Below are positions 32,560 to 44,480 of a stretch of 64,000 nt of DNA, one piece after another. Below the pieces are notes generated by a model, which had not been told where the DNA came from, searched no databases, and was given only the letters and a program-made list of their open reading frames with translations. Position 1 is the stretch's first letter, and each line of letters begins with the position of its first letter. The position numbers and the translations under genes are program-made. The DNA comes from Dipteris shenzhenensis (Eukaryota; Polypodiophyta; Polypodiopsida; Gleicheniales), in assembly GCA_047967505.1 (NCBI GenBank), contig CM106540.1. One strand, written 5' to 3'.

Positions 32560-33374
32560 GTCATCCTATGCCCATTGGCACTTTACAATGTGCAAAGTGC
32601 ATAGAGGATAAGCTCCTAGTAGACATCAAGATTGCAGTATAGAAAATGACAAGCTGTAGATGCTTGTCAACCAAGATCTCATGCCAGATCTCACTGGGAG
32701 AGTGAACTCTCACCACCACGTGCTCCTGTGCTAAGTCCATCCATAGCACCTGAACAGTCACTGTGCAAAGAAAATGTCTCTGTACCACGTGTGACCATAA
32801 GCACATGACCTACAATAGACCTCTGTTGGTCTACCCAACCTGCATTACCTACATGCTGCTCCTGGAAGCATAAGGACCTGATGTCCACAATTGCTTCCCT
32901 ACTGCCAAAATCTGCCATAATCATGCTACCAACTCCCACTGCAACGGAAGCAAGAACCGGAAGTGTAGCCCCAATGGCAAACATGTGAGAACCAAGTCTC
33001 AACATAGTCATGGATGCATGAAGTACTATGGATGCCATATCAACCATAACTTGCTGCTCAACTGCTGATCTGTGATCGTCAAACCTACAGTGTTTCAAGT
33101 ATGGAGCCAATACAGGCAATGGAGTACTCAGTAACTTCCCCCTCTCCATACTGAAACAACCAAGTATCTGACAAACATCATCAAGAACATGTAGCTCCCA
33201 CTGGAAAGCATCCCTGTCCATAAGGAACCATATGGCAAGTAACCTCAGAAGGATAGCAACCTCTTGAATATTGAGACCATAACCTGTCTCACTGCGCATC
33301 ACATCCTGAGCTCTCATAACGATATCAAACCTATGAAGCCAAGCTCGAGGGGATTGTTTTGGCCATGGAGGCAC
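32560..33374 (-). pseudogene. Copia 2 reverse transcriptase/RNase H remnant, no YVDD
   Basis: The frame 33374-32691 (227 residues) starts with QSPRAWLHRFD, the conserved RT helix, and later has MERGKLLSTPLPVLAP, which normally follows the palm. Between them, where the family has LYVDDML, the sequence reads LLAIWFLMDRDAFQ, so the active site is gone. VGSMIMADFGSREAIVD and VDQQRSIVGHVLMVTRGTE correspond to the start of RNase H. The frame stays open despite losing key residues. No DNPADMLTK-like C-terminus is seen before the polypurine tract. Confidence 0.65.
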
Positions 33375-33809
33375 TTACGAAGCAAACATATCAATGATCC
33401 TGCCCATGCGCAATATGACCCGAGTCAATAACTGTAGAAACCACATATGTCCTAACATAACCAGCCAATGGATCATACCGAGCATCATTAGCCAAGGTAT
33501 CATCCTCACCATGCATATCGTCATCCTCATTTGCAAGAGGCACTCTACATCCTGGGAGTAAACTGTAACTATCCATAGAAGATGCATCAACAATCTCCAT
33601 AGGAGTATAAACCTATGGAATATCGAGACATCTGATCGTCTCTGACCAAAATTAGGAAGTAATCATAGCTGTCCCAACTTTATAACCTACTCACCGTGGG
33701 GAAAACCTCCCACTCCAAGGGATATGGGCTGCCCCTGCAAAGAATTCGGAGGTATCAGTGCACTTACACCCTCCTGGAATACCACTCTCTTGCTATCCAC
33801 AGTCCTGGG
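33375..33809 (-). other. Copia 2 linker region between integrase and reverse transcriptase
   Basis: Short overlapping frames (for example 33600-33391) are acidic and met-rich with no clear domain. In copia elements this region is a variable linker. The first part of RT (KWVYK..) is not recognisable. Confidence 0.4.
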
Positions 33810-35073
33810 CTATCTAAACATAGTATCCTCTCTGAAATAGACATTATGGCTGTGTATCAAATCTCTAGTTGAAGAATCCCATAACCTGTAGTCCCTACTG
33901 GACTCATTGTATCCAAGGAAGATACACCTCCTCGATCGGGAACCATGAGCATAAGCCTCGTAGCAAAACACACGTAAATTCTCATAACATGGTGCCTTGC
34001 CTATCAAGAAGTCAAATGGCACTCTACCATTCAGAGATCTCTTGGGTGACCTATTAAGTAAGTATGCAGCTGTCTTACATGCCTCAGCCCAATAGCATTC
34101 GGTAAGACCTGCATATCGTAGCATGCTACCAATCCTGTCCAATAGAATAAATGTCACAAAGTAAGAGGCGCCACCCAGTGAAACGGTAGGCATAGGCCCA
34201 CAAACTACACTATGAACCAACTGCAATGGCTCAACATACCTCTCACTGACTATCTTCCTCACAAAAGAGGATCCTGACTGCTGATCATCATCATAATCAT
34301 GACATAAAATTTGAGAGACATCCATAACAGGAATGTATCTCAATGTTGTAAGGGCTTCCATACCTGCAGTAGACATATGTCCAAGTCTGGCATACCATAA
34401 ACTAACTAATGGGTGCTTACTAATCATAAGCATCTTATCTTGGACACCTAATACATGCAATGCATAAGAGAATCCAACCCGTGATCCCCTAGCCATAACC
34501 AGATTGCCTCTAGTAATTTTCCATGCATGATCACCCAAAGAGACATGATAACCTGCCTCAACCAATTGTCCAGTACTGATCTTGCTCGTAGCAAGTCCTG
34601 GTATATGTCTAACCCTCTGTAGAACAAGAATAGAGCCACTAGGCATAACAAGGTGGATATCCCCATAACCATAGACATCCATAGAATGATCAATGCCCAT
34701 CAAACCACTCTCCACAATGCATTCCTGATATGCATTGAACCATGACCTATGAGGGGTCATATGACATGAAGCACATGGATCTAACATCCAATCACCGAGA
34801 ATGGGTACATCAGTGGCCAAGAAGGAGGTGCCAGACATAGACAAAAGAATGCCTTCATCACTGCTACTGTCAGTGGAAACCTTGGCATCCACACCTTGAA
34901 GCTCAACATGCTTCTTCTCCTTCTTCCTGTCATTCTTAAGCTTGCTCTTCTTGTATTTTCTCAGCCATTTCCAGCAATACTTTTTCATGTGGCCATACTT
35001 TCCACAATAGAAACATCTAACACAAGTCTGAGAGCTAGACTTGCTCTTTGAATTCCCCCTTGAACATGACCCA
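33810..35073 (-). pseudogene. Copia 2 Gag knuckle, protease and integrase with in-frame core deletion
   Basis: An open frame of about 420 residues. It holds a zinc knuckle CFYCGKYGHMKKYC, a Lys-rich segment, a protease site WMLDPCASCHMTPHRSW (family DSGAS; Ser-Gly replaced by Pro-Cys), the pre-integrase LWYARLGHMSTAGMEAL and the integrase start LVHSVVCGPMPTVSLGG. After ASYFVTFI it jumps to LLDRIGSMLRYAGLTECYWA, so the second Asp and the Glu of the DDE core are deleted, about 80 residues, without breaking the frame. KTAAYLLNRSPKRSLNG and RRCIFLGYNESSRDYRLWDS complete it. At 35073 it is cut by the LTR at 35074-35398; the Gag N-terminus lies at 41433-41997. Confidence 0.85.
34642..35073 (-). repeat. 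Duplicated gag segment, copy 1
   Basis: Identical to 38516-38950 by eye, except for a 3-bp CTT deletion here in the Lys-rich part. The identity continues into the adjoining LTR for about 115 bp. Confidence 0.92.
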
Positions 35074-35398
35074 TGACAAAACATGTGTGCCTTAGGATCT
35101 ATGGAGCACTCTAAGGTGGATGAAACCTATGTGGAAACATGATGAAGAGAGTGCTCATGACATGTACCTCAAGTCAATTAGGTTCCAAGAAAGATTAGCT
35201 TGGACTCATAAAGAGAATCTTGAGATAGTGCAAAGTGCTTTATTGAATTACTTCAAATGAACCTCCCTTTTATAGGTGAGGGTACTTACATCCATTTTGC
35301 TTGCTCACATGTGGGATATCTCCTCCATGCCATGTGGCAGCTTACCCTTTGCTCATACCTTTGCTCTACATATGCTCATGGCACCATATCTCTCAACA
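35074..35398 (-). repeat. Extra 325-bp LTR of the nested family, apparently chimeric
   Basis: The first 115 or so bases are identical to the LTR at 38951. The remaining 210 carry about 12 differences, including three indel or multi-base changes, and the end reads CACCATATCTCTCAACA as in the family C LTRs. Left flank ACCCA and right flank GGTTA do not match, so there is no target duplication. It is not a simple solo LTR. Confidence 0.8.
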
Positions 35399-38300
35399 GG
35401 TTACACCCCCTTGGTGAAGATGGGTTGAAAAACCACCTCAGGTTACTACATTTATTAAAAGGATTTCATCCATGTATTGTGCAAAGAGTTTGAATTCCTT
35501 CAATGCTTGTTTCTCCTTAAGGTTGCCTAATCTGATGGTGAAGTTATATTCAAACTAGAAAAGGTATAAGTTGCACCAAAGTGGGGATCAATTGAATCCC
35601 ATAAGGTGCATGTTCGAGAGGAGGCAAGTCTTAATTCTTATTAGCTCCTCCTTTGATAAAGAGGGAGTATGTCATGTTCTCTTGTCATTCTAGTATGCCT
35701 CTTTCCTATTTCTTGGACCAATGACAGTAGCATATGATTAATGAGAGTAAGATCCTTGTTCTTGTAAATTTTGATGTGGATCGAGTATCATTTGCAGGGT
35801 CAGGCATGCATATGTCCACAATTCTTACCATGCATCATGCATGAGTGTTCAAAACTATGCATTGACATGCTTCTAGAATATGTGTGAATGTATCTGATGA
35901 ATTTGGTACTTTCCAGAAGACTTAATGCAAGAAAGGCACTTTTTCTTGCCAAGTTTTATGTGAAGTAGGTATCATTTGCATGGTCGGGCATGAGCATTTT
36001 CACAATCCATATGATGCATCGTGTATCAGTGTCAAAATATGCATTGGTGTGCTTCCATCATACGCGTGTGAGTTTGATTAGTATGATATTTTGTGTAGGC
36101 ATAATTAATGAGAGGCACGCCTATGTTTTTGCACATTTTTATGTGAATTAGATATCGTTTGCATGGTTTGGGCATGTGTAGAAGCTACAATTCTTACCAT
36201 GCATCATGCATGAGTGTAAAAATATCCATTGGTGTGCTTCTGGCATATGCATGTGTGTATAATGGGTATGATACTTTGAATAGGCCTTATTGAGAGCAAT
36301 CTCTTTTTCTTGAAAAGTAATATGTGGATCAAGTATCATTTTCATGGTCGGCCGGGTATGTGTATTTTAACAATTGTTACTATGCATCCTGCATGAGTAT
36401 TGATATGCATCGACATACTTCTAGAAAATGTGTATGTATGATTGATGGACCTCGGGAGTTTACTGCATAGTTTCAAGGGCTTTGTCACACTCTAACAGTA
36501 CATCAAAGGACCAAGCATTTGACATTTGAAGAGCTTGGGCACTTGCTACTACAAGAGGAAGCTCGAGAGAAGTTGTATAACAATGACGATGATAAAGAAC
36601 TTTTGGCATAGGACAAGCAATAAAAAGACCTTGACCTTGAGCAATTTTTAAAAATAGAAGTGTTGAGAGTTCTTTGTAAAAAAGCAACCATTTGATTTTT
36701 ACTTTCTAAATTGTACTTCATGATAAATATGCAACGACATATGGATTGGTATGGCAGTTAGTAGTCCTGGATATTGTTCATTGAGCAATAATATTTGATC
36801 TATGCTAAACCTATTTATTTAGGGTGGGTGGGCCACATCAAGTGGCACCATTTGTGCCAATGCCCAGGGATGGGCACACTTTGGAAATGGGGATCCAATC
36901 ATTCTTTCACATGTTTGGCTTGAATATAGTATCAATTCTAGGTTGAAGATGCTATGTTTCAAGATGGATTCACATGCAAAACAAGGTATGTAGGAGGTGA
37001 CATATAGTTTCTATTTTTCTTTGACCTCATAACATGTATATAATTTTGTTTTACTTGCAATGCTATGTGAATGACTTTAATTTACCTATTTCTTAGTAGA
37101 GCTTAAAGTGCTAATTTCTTTTGCACTCTAAAGGGTATTGCCTTCTTAATTATAACATATGCTTTCTTAATGAAGGTTGTTGGAAGTGGTGGAAAGAACA
37201 TAAAGTCTTAGATGGCTACTATGAGCTAGGGGCAAGGCTTGCAATTGCTAGAGGAGTTTGAAGTTGAAGAAATTGTGGCTAGACTAGGAAAAAGGTTGTT
37301 GTTGAACTTGCAAAGAAGCATCCTCCAAGAATAGCTAAATATGCTAGGAGAGAGGCTTCTATGAGGAGATATATTCAATCTTACTTTTCTGATTTGCTTC
37401 CAACCTTGCTTGCATGCACTTAGCAAAACATTAACTTAAAACGACACACCATGCAATAAGAAAGTGACAATACTACATGGTATTAATTTTCTTCATACCA
37501 TGTTATACTATGCATACCAGACAGTAAAGTTTAGATACCGCATAGGGTTAGCTTAACTACCACATGGTATTATTAATATTTGTACGGTATAGTACCTTAT
37601 ATATAGTATGCACCCACCTCATACTATTTGGATTCCCAAGAATCTAGCTCTACTTGGAGTCTTAAAAAACAAAGAAGGACAAGCAAACAGGATAAATAAA
37701 TCTTCCAAACAAATTTATAAGTTTTTGTATCCTTTTAAAAATTATTCAGTGTCGGTGGTGGGTTCGCTTAGGCTAGTTGATATCTACCCATGCTAGGATG
37801 AAAAATGGATAAATGCAAAGCTCTTGGTTTATAGTTTATCATTTAAGATTTGAAAGGATTGTTTTATGAAAAAGAGCATTTTTTTTGTAAGAAATTTGAA
37901 GTTACTTTCATGAAAATTTTAAAAAGAAGGATGTTTTTAATAGGCATCAACTATATAGCTTTTAAATATTAGTGAAAAAAGAAGATGTTTTTGGTAGCCA
38001 CAAACCATATAGTTTTTAGTATTTATAAATTTGTAAAAAATCATATGTTTAGTAGTATAGTTTACAAAAATAGTAAAAAAGATATATGGTTTTGAAAGAA
38101 GGTATGTACGTGCCAATGGGGAGTCTGCGTATGTTGACTCGTAACTACTCGCATATGGATACAAAATATCTATGTCACATGTGCCAGTGGGGTCCATGTA
38201 TGCTAACAGGTAACTACTCGCACATGGCTATGAAATTTTAAATAATATATTATAGTTTATAGGTACTTATTAGGAAAAGAGAAATACTTGACTTTGGCCT

Positions 38301-38515
38301 TTGTGGCTCGCATTCGCCAGCTGATAACAACCCATTGAAAGTCTAGCCAGTTGTGTAGCTCACAATTGCTAGCTTGTACCAACCTGCAAATTACATGCTA
38401 GAGAATGATATGGACCACACTTGGTTAGTTACTAGTAAGATGAAATTTGTGGCATAGTATACCATGCATTTATGTGTAGTTTGTAATATGTTTTTTTCAT
38501 AATAATGTGTAGTTT
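35399..38515. other. 3.1-kb foreign block between the duplicated gag segments
   Basis: This block matches neither copia 2 nor the nested element. It starts GGTTACACCCCCTTGG, which resembles a polypurine tract end in reverse (CCAAGGGGGTG), so it may be interior sequence of another LTR element. It includes a satellite-like array (35770-36440) and AT-rich spacer with a CGCATATGG/GTAACTACTCGCA doublet near 38140-38225. No gene is recognisable. Confidence 0.6.
35770..36440. repeat. Four degenerate tandem units of about 181-184 bp
   Basis: The landmark (G/A)TATC(A/G)TTTGCA(T/G)GGT starts near 35785, 35969, 36152 and 36333. Each unit also has TTACCATGCATCATGCATGA, TATGCATTGGTGTGCTTCT and GTGTGTATG-like words. 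Confidence 0.8.
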
Positions 38516-38950
38516 GGCATAACAAGGTGGATATCCCCATAACCATAGACATCCATAGAATGATCAATGCCCATCAAACCACTCTCCACAATGCATTCCT
38601 GATATGCATTGAACCATGACCTATGAGGGGTCATATGACATGAAGCACATGGATCTAACATCCAATCACCGAGAATGGGTACATCAGTGGCCAAGAAGGA
38701 GGTGCCAGACATAGACAAAAGAATGCCTTCATCACTGCTACTGTCAGTGGAAACCTTGGCATCCACACCTTGAAGCTCAACATGCTTCTTCTCCTTCTTC
38801 CTGTCATTCTTAAGCTTGCTCTTCTTCTTGTATTTTCTCAGCCATTTCCAGCAATACTTTTTCATGTGGCCATACTTTCCACAATAGAAACATCTAACAC
38901 AAGTCTGAGAGCTAGACTTGCTCTTTGAATTCCCCCTTGAACATGACCCA
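38516..38950 (-). repeat. Duplicated gag segment, copy 2
   Basis: Copy of 34642-35073 with knuckle CFYCGKYGHMKKYC and protease site DPCASCHM. It is followed on its left by unrelated DNA, so the frame stops at 38497. It adjoins the genuine 3' LTR of the nested element. Confidence 0.92.
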
Positions 38951-39275
38951 TGACAAAACATGTGTGCCTTAGGATCTATGGAGCACTCTAAGGTGGATGA
39001 AACCTATGTGGAAACATGATGAAGAGAGTGCTCATGACATGTACCTCAAGTCAATTAGGTTCCAAGATAGATTAACTTGGACTCATAAAGAGAATCTTGA
39101 GATAGTGCAAAGTGCTTGATTGATATTACTTCAAACGAACCTCCCTTTTATAGGTGAGGGTACTTACATCCATTTGCTTGCTCACATGTGGAATATGTCC
39201 TCCATGCCATGTGGCAGCTTGCCCTTTGCTCATACCTTTGCTCTACATGTGCTCATGGCACCACAACTCTCAACA
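38951..39275 (-). repeat. 3' LTR of the nested element (325 bp)
   Basis: On the plus strand it runs TGACAAAACATG to CACAACTCTCAACA and is followed by the polypurine tract complement CCTCCCCTTGGTG. Confidence 0.93.
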
Positions 39276-41095
39276 CCTCCCCTTGGTGCCATGATCCTTT
39301 GGCTACTGCAAGGTGGTCAGATGTGAGTTACAAATCCATCACCTCCCCTTAGTGCTTGCATTGCTACTTAAGGTGGTCAAGTGTGGTTTACATGACAATA
39401 CCTCCCCTGGGTGCTTTCATAGCTACTCTCAGGTGATCAGGTTTGATTACAAAATATATGGGCTGAGGGTGGAAAGGATTTTACTTTTCAATGCTTGATA
39501 TCTATGGCGTTCTCATCTTTACTCGATGTAGCTTGATGCATGATGCTTTGTTTTTCCATTTGTTGCAAAGGTCTTACCAATTGATTTCTTTCAATATTGG
39601 CAATGTTTAATTGCATACAATGATTTTTACATGATAGGCGCATAGAGCTCGAAAAGACAATCACTTTTCCCTTTTGGAGCATGTCCAAATTCTTCTTGGA
39701 TTGCAAGTTATGGCTTATTGAAGCTTTTGTGAAGAAGAGGGGCCTTTGATGATGTGGCACAGGGATTCACATGCTGAATTCCATACTGTGCTTAACAAGA
39801 GGCTGTGTGATTAGAAGGCACTACTGACTGTGCATGCTGATGTGGCTTAACTAACCCTAACTCTAACTTAACCATGGTGTGTTAAGTTGACCATACCCTG
39901 ATCTGCCACGTGGCAAATTTTCAACCAAAGCATTAATCTAACCTAGAATCAACCACAGTCTACCACGTGGCTTTTCCTAAGGTCTGAGACCTTGGAGAAG
40001 CTCAGAAACGATGATGGCAATGCAGGCGTCAATGGAGATGCGACCGTCGACAAGGAACAGATCTTTCAAGTTGCCACGTTTGGAGACGGAGGAGAGTTGT
40101 TGTGGAGGCTACCGGTCCATTGTTGGAGTTGGATGCTGCAAGTAGGAGGCAGCTATCTGCTTGAGGCTTGGAGAGGAGCCTGGGAGCTACAGCTCGTGGC
40201 TGTAGAAGATTTCGTCGGCCTACTGATGGCTAGAAGCAGCCATTGAAGGGAGCCTTGCATTGAATGGAGCTGCCAGTCCACTGTGGTCGAAGGTGAAGGC
40301 TTGTGAGCGGGCTATTATCTTCTTTGGTCATTAGATCTTTAGAAGGTCTTGAAGGTGCCCTTTTGGAGGATGGCGCTGGAGCATGGTGAGCAGTCGAGGC
40401 TCTTGGTGGAAGCTTGTTTAGTCACTCGTGCAGCGGGAGTCTTCAATGGAGTTGTTGCAAGTGCTACAGGTCGTGGCTGTAGGTGAAACGATTGGTAGTC
40501 GACTGGTTGGAGCTAGCCCATGTGCATGGAGTGGGCGCTGGAGTTGGCGAGGGAGCTGTTGAGCGTGTGCACTGTAATGTTCCATCGTCACTAGTTCCTT
40601 GTCTGGAGGAAGGCCCTTTGCTCTGTAGACTGCCTGCTGTTGGGGCATCGTATGTTGAAGAGCTCCACTTAGAGTGGTTGCTGTAGTAGTTTCTTAGAGT
40701 CATAGTTGGAGTAGATGAAGTAACAAGCTCTATCTCCCCTTTTCTCAAACATTCTCAGGCTCTGTTTCTCAATCAGAGAAGAAGGAATTCTCGAAATTCT
40801 CTCGGAATAACTCTCAAACTCTCCCTATATTTCTTCTCAAAGCATCACTCACAATCTCTCAATGGAATGAAGAGAAATCCTCACAAAGAACTCAAGCGAT
40901 GAACGAAAATATGGACGGAAGTTTTCTCAAAGTGGATGGAAATTTCTCTCAAGAGACAAAAATTTGTACTCAATCTACAACTAAAACTAACCTAGGAGAA
41001 AAACATGAGTTCGTAAGGTGTGCCTACAACTAATCTAGGAATGGGAGAAATCCTAGTGAACTACTAATGAGCTAAACTAGGAGAGCTAAACCTAT
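39276..41095 (-). other. Non-coding interior of the nested element
   Basis: It contains the three tract-like repeats (39276-39440), a leader homologous to 16320-16440, and about 1.3 kb near the PBS with CTCTC-rich sequence (40730-40900). Open frames such as 40648-40418 minus show no motifs. I see no Gag or Pol. Confidence 0.65.
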
Positions 41096-41107
41096 GCTCT
41101 GATACCA
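41096..41107 (-). other. Primer binding site of the nested element
   Basis: Plus strand GCTCTGATACCA adjoining the LTR; perfect match to the initiator methionine tRNA type. Confidence 0.93.
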
Positions 41108-41432
41108 TGACAAAACATGTGTGCCTTAGGATCTATGGAGCACTCTAAGGTGGATGAAACCTGTGTCGAAACATGATGAAGAGAGTGCTCATGACATGTA
41201 CCTCAAGTCAATTAGGTTCCAAGATAGACTAACTTGGACTCATAAAGAGAATCTTGAGATAGTGCAAAGTGCTTGATTGATATTACTTCAAATGAGCCTC
41301 CCTTTTATAGGTGAGGGTACTTACATCCATTTGCTTGCTCACATGTGGGATATGTCCTCCATGCCATGTGGCAGCTTGCCCTTTGCTCATACCTTTGCTC
41401 TACATGTGCTCATGGCACTACAACTCTCAACA
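41108..41432 (-). repeat. 5' LTR of the nested element (325 bp)
   Basis: Partner of 38951-39275. On the minus strand it runs TGTTGAGAGTTGTAG to CATGTTTTGTCA. Confidence 0.93.
41303..41310 (-). promoter_or_regulatory. TATA box in the nested element 5' LTR
   Basis: The minus strand reads CACCTATAAAAGGG, a canonical TATA box about 125 bp into the LTR. It is conserved at 39146-39153 and in the extra LTR. Confidence 0.55.
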
Positions 41433-41997
41433 ACCTGTTTCTACCAATTGATCTACCTCTGGAGTGCATATCAAGGCTGTATTTCAGTACATCAGGGCAT
41501 TTCAACCCATCATGCTGTAACATAATGCTATCATGGTCATACATTTGGCATATACGAGTATAGAACTCATATGCATGGCAGTCTACACCATCCTGTACCT
41601 GCAAGTAGACTGTACACCATATACATGCCAGTCTACACCATCCTATACACCATCCTATATCTACACCATCATGCTATAACATAACACTATCATGGTCATA
41701 CATCCAGCATATACGAGTATAGAACTCATATGCATGGTAGTCTACACCCTGTACACCATCCTGTACCTGCAAGTAGACTGACTTCGAGAGTGATGACTAA
41801 ATGATAGAGCATGCTTGCTCATCCATGTCATCCCAATCACTCTATTTAATGCTATTAGGCTTGACACCTTTGCATTGAATGGGCTTATGCTTCCTCTTCT
41901 GCACTAACACATCATAAATCTGCTCTTTCCAATACTGAAAGTTTGATCCATTTAACCTCTCAATATCAAAGAGGGCACTACCAGCTGTAGATGCCAT
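41433..41997 (-). pseudogene. gag: N-terminal part of copia 2 Gag
   Basis: From ATG at 41997 the frame reads MASTAGSALFDIERLNGSNF and QYWKEQIYDVLVQKRKHKPI, the normal start of this Gag lineage (compare copia 1). After a stop at 41842 pieces such as SDWDDMDEQACSII are readable. At the right end near the LTR the frame DMHSRGRSIGRNR is the Arg-rich segment that should lead directly to SCSRGNSKSK on the other side of the nested element. A local tandem duplication of about 156 bp sits in between and has destroyed the UBN2 core. Confidence 0.7.
41512..41785. repeat. Tandem duplication of about 156 bp within gag
   Basis: CATGCTRTAACATAA, CACTATCATGGTCATACAT and ATACGAGTATAGAACTCATA begin near 41513 and again near 41669. 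The words CTACACCATCCTGTACCTGC recur within and after each unit. Confidence 0.85.
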
Positions 41998-41999
41998 AT

Positions 42000-44303
42000 C
42001 TGTGGCACAATAGCTCACAACCAAAGAGCAGTATAGTGCAATAGGCAACCCAAATGACCAAAAAATATAGTGTTGTCCAGACCAATTAGGTCTCCAAATA
42101 AAGTGGCGGATCCAATGCTCAAAAGTACTCAGCCATAAAGAGGCATAAACAAGAATATATGCAGCCCCCAGTAACCTGCCAATGCCCGGCAATCCAAGTA
42201 AGAAATGCACTGAACCAAATGAGCAATGCCTGCTCAACTAATGGCAATAGGATCCCAGCTCAACTATCCATAAACATCAGTGCGGCATCCACCAATGCAA
42301 ATCCATAATGCATCAAAATGGCATTTACTGCATCACCAATGCATCACCTCAAGTGTGCAATCCTTTGGCAATTAAATCAAGCATTCACCACTTGCCAAAT
42401 GTGCCAAAGTGACTTGCCAAAATGCCAATAATGCCCTTGGACTGAAGTGAGATCCCAATCACTTTTTGTAATTTATTGTCGGTTCCCAATTCACTGTTGT
42501 GCAAGAGATTCCTACAACAATACCTCACAGCCACTTTGGGCAAAATAACAGGCTGTCCCTGTATTTGAATAGCGATATCTTTTCACTGAAAGACTAGATG
42601 CCAAAGCTGTAAACAGCAAAGTTGTAGCTTTTAAAAAGATCTACAACTTATCCGTTGACCTCAAGAGCCAAATCCTTGTGGATTCTCAGATATTCTCACC
42701 TGAAGAATAGCTTCCTGCACATTGGTCACAAATAGACAGTAGACTGCAACTTTTTGTGGTTTTGTAGAGGCTGTAACTCTTGCAGTTTATACCGGATCAA
42801 CTTGCTTCTAAAAGCAAAGTTGTAGAATGTTCTGTGAACTACAACTTTCCAGTCCGGCACAAAGTGCAATTCCGCACCAGGAAAGAGATATTCAGTCCTG
42901 AAAATGACTGTTTTGTCATAAAAAACAACAGCAGCAGCAATTGTAATGTCCTGACCAATGGCAAACACAATGCCATAAAATCAGCCCCGAGTACAGTAAC
43001 AAATCAGCCCCAAAATGCTGACAAACCAGCCCTAAAACAGCTCCAAACAATGCTAATTTGATAGGATCTCAATACATCACCGTACCACCGTATGTATTTA
43101 ACATAGGCAAATAACTATGCATCCAACAAACTCTCAATGCATCTCAACTAGGCATGAACCACTATCAAAGCATGTGTCACTGCCACTACCAAAGTGATGT
43201 ACAGATTGAAAGCTCCTTGTGCAAGACTGCAAAATGGCATATGACCAGTCCCGCAAAGTGTCCAAGCAACAGCCTCAAATCAGCCTATCCACAGTTGATG
43301 TCCATACTTCATAGCATCAATGGCAATTTGCTCGGCATCCAAGCACATCCATAGTTCACTCTGAGTGCTCACAAGCTCGCCCACCAGAAATGACATGTTC
43401 CTGTAGCTTCCTTATCAAAGATACATTTGCTTCCACGACAGGAAACTAAGTTCCTCCAATTGAAACAAACATTGACCACAAACTGTGCCACCATAGCCAC
43501 AATATAGGCTAAATTGCAATGGAAGGAGCTCTCATAGATGCAACCCAGCAACTCCAACTAGGAACTCCAAAGGTAGTGAGTAGAAACCGTGCCGAAAATG
43601 AGGGCAAATGGAAAAAAATGCCAAATGCCACTGTACCACTCCAATCTTCTCTGCAATGTGCTCTCAAAAGACACAAAAGCTTGGCAATGCCTAAGTCAAT
43701 AGAGTTGACTAATCTGCAAATCCAAGCTACTGGTACATAAGATTGTGAATTGGAACCAAAACTGAAGCAGCTATAAAGGAATTGTGGAACCAAAACTGAA
43801 GCAGCTATAAAGGAATTGTCGAACCAGTAGTCTATCAAAAATCCATACCGACTGTATGGACACTATACAAACAGGTCGCTTCTGCAATAGACTATACGAT
43901 GTGCAATAGACTGTGTGGACTTTATGGATTCTGTACAGCCCGTAGGGATTAAGTGTACAAATGGCAACGAGCACGTACAGCTCCACTCAAAGTACAGATA
44001 GCTAAAAAACTAAGTGCAGGCATGGAGGAGTAGATCTCAATGCAAAAGTGGCAGTGCTAGTTGAGGCTTTCTGCAACAATGGCAACAATGTGAAAGAATA
44101 GGGCAGATATCCACTCAATGGTGAGACAAATCTGAGACAAAAAGTCGATTTCTACAACTGGAGTTATTCAGGTGACAAACACTGGAGCTAGTTGTGGGGA
44201 GAGAGCCGTGGGAATGACCTTCCTAAGTCTATTGGTTATGACTATCTGCAAGTGAAGTCACCTTCAGCTCTCACGGGAATCTACCGCTCTGGGCTTCCTC
44301 CAC
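42000..44303 (-). other. Long leader of copia 2
   Basis: About 2.3 kb between the PBS and the Gag start. The frames here lack motifs. A 29-base direct repeat, AACCAAAACTGAAGCAGC and TATAAAGGAATTGT, lies at about 43755-43812. The many CAAATGCC/CCAATGC words near 42290-42440 suggest older expansion. Confidence 0.55.
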
Positions 44304-44315
44304 GCTCTGATATCA
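44304..44315 (-). other. Primer binding site of copia 2
   Basis: The minus strand reads TGATATCAGAGC, one mismatch from TGGTATCAGAGC, two bases inside the 5' LTR. Confidence 0.88.
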
Positions 44316-44317
44316 GT

Positions 44318-44480
44318 AGTGGGAGAGGAGAGCACACACAGAGGAGAGCACACACAAAGGGTTAAGGAGACACCAAAAGTGGTGGAGCAAAAGCTACTCC
44401 AGCTTATTCCTCTATCATATATATATGAGTATACATGGACATTGTACAAGTGGGTGGGCACACTGCCCTTTACCCCAACA
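44318..44480 (-). repeat. 5' LTR of copia 2 (163 bp)
   Basis: Partner of 32307-32469 with three substitutions by eye. Confidence 0.95.

Larger units (their letters stand above)
38951..41432 (-). mobile_element. Gag-less LTR element nested in copia 2 (family C relative)
   Basis: Two 325-bp LTRs (38951-39275 and 41108-41432) differ at seven sites, about 98 % identity. A perfect 12-base methionine tRNA PBS and a polypurine tract with the same triple CCTCCCCTTRGTGC arrangement as the element at 14.9-18.2 kb are present. The leader is homologous to that element, but the Gag frame is missing: it jumps from the tract region (39480) to the region just before Gag (39555). It sits inside the copia 2 gag. 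Flanking pentamers are ACCCA and ACCTG, a poor target duplication (3 of 5), perhaps mutated. Confidence 0.88.
32307..44480 (-). mobile_element. Ty1/copia LTR retrotransposon 2, nested and rearranged
   Basis: It has two 163-bp LTRs differing at three sites, a perfect 5-bp target duplication TTCTC, a PBS with one mismatch and a polypurine tract. Gag starts at 41997, pol pieces lie at 33810-35073 and 32560-33374. The 12.2-kb span is inflated by the gag-less LTR element at 38951-41432, by a 3.1-kb foreign block and by a local duplication. Deletions in integrase and reverse transcriptase show it could not move by itself. It interrupts a transposase-like gene. Confidence 0.92.

Noticed and set aside
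35074-35398. Ordinary solo LTR
   Set aside because: The flanking pentamers do not match, and its left side continues the same gag junction as the LTR at 38951, so it arose by duplication or recombination, not by its own insertion.
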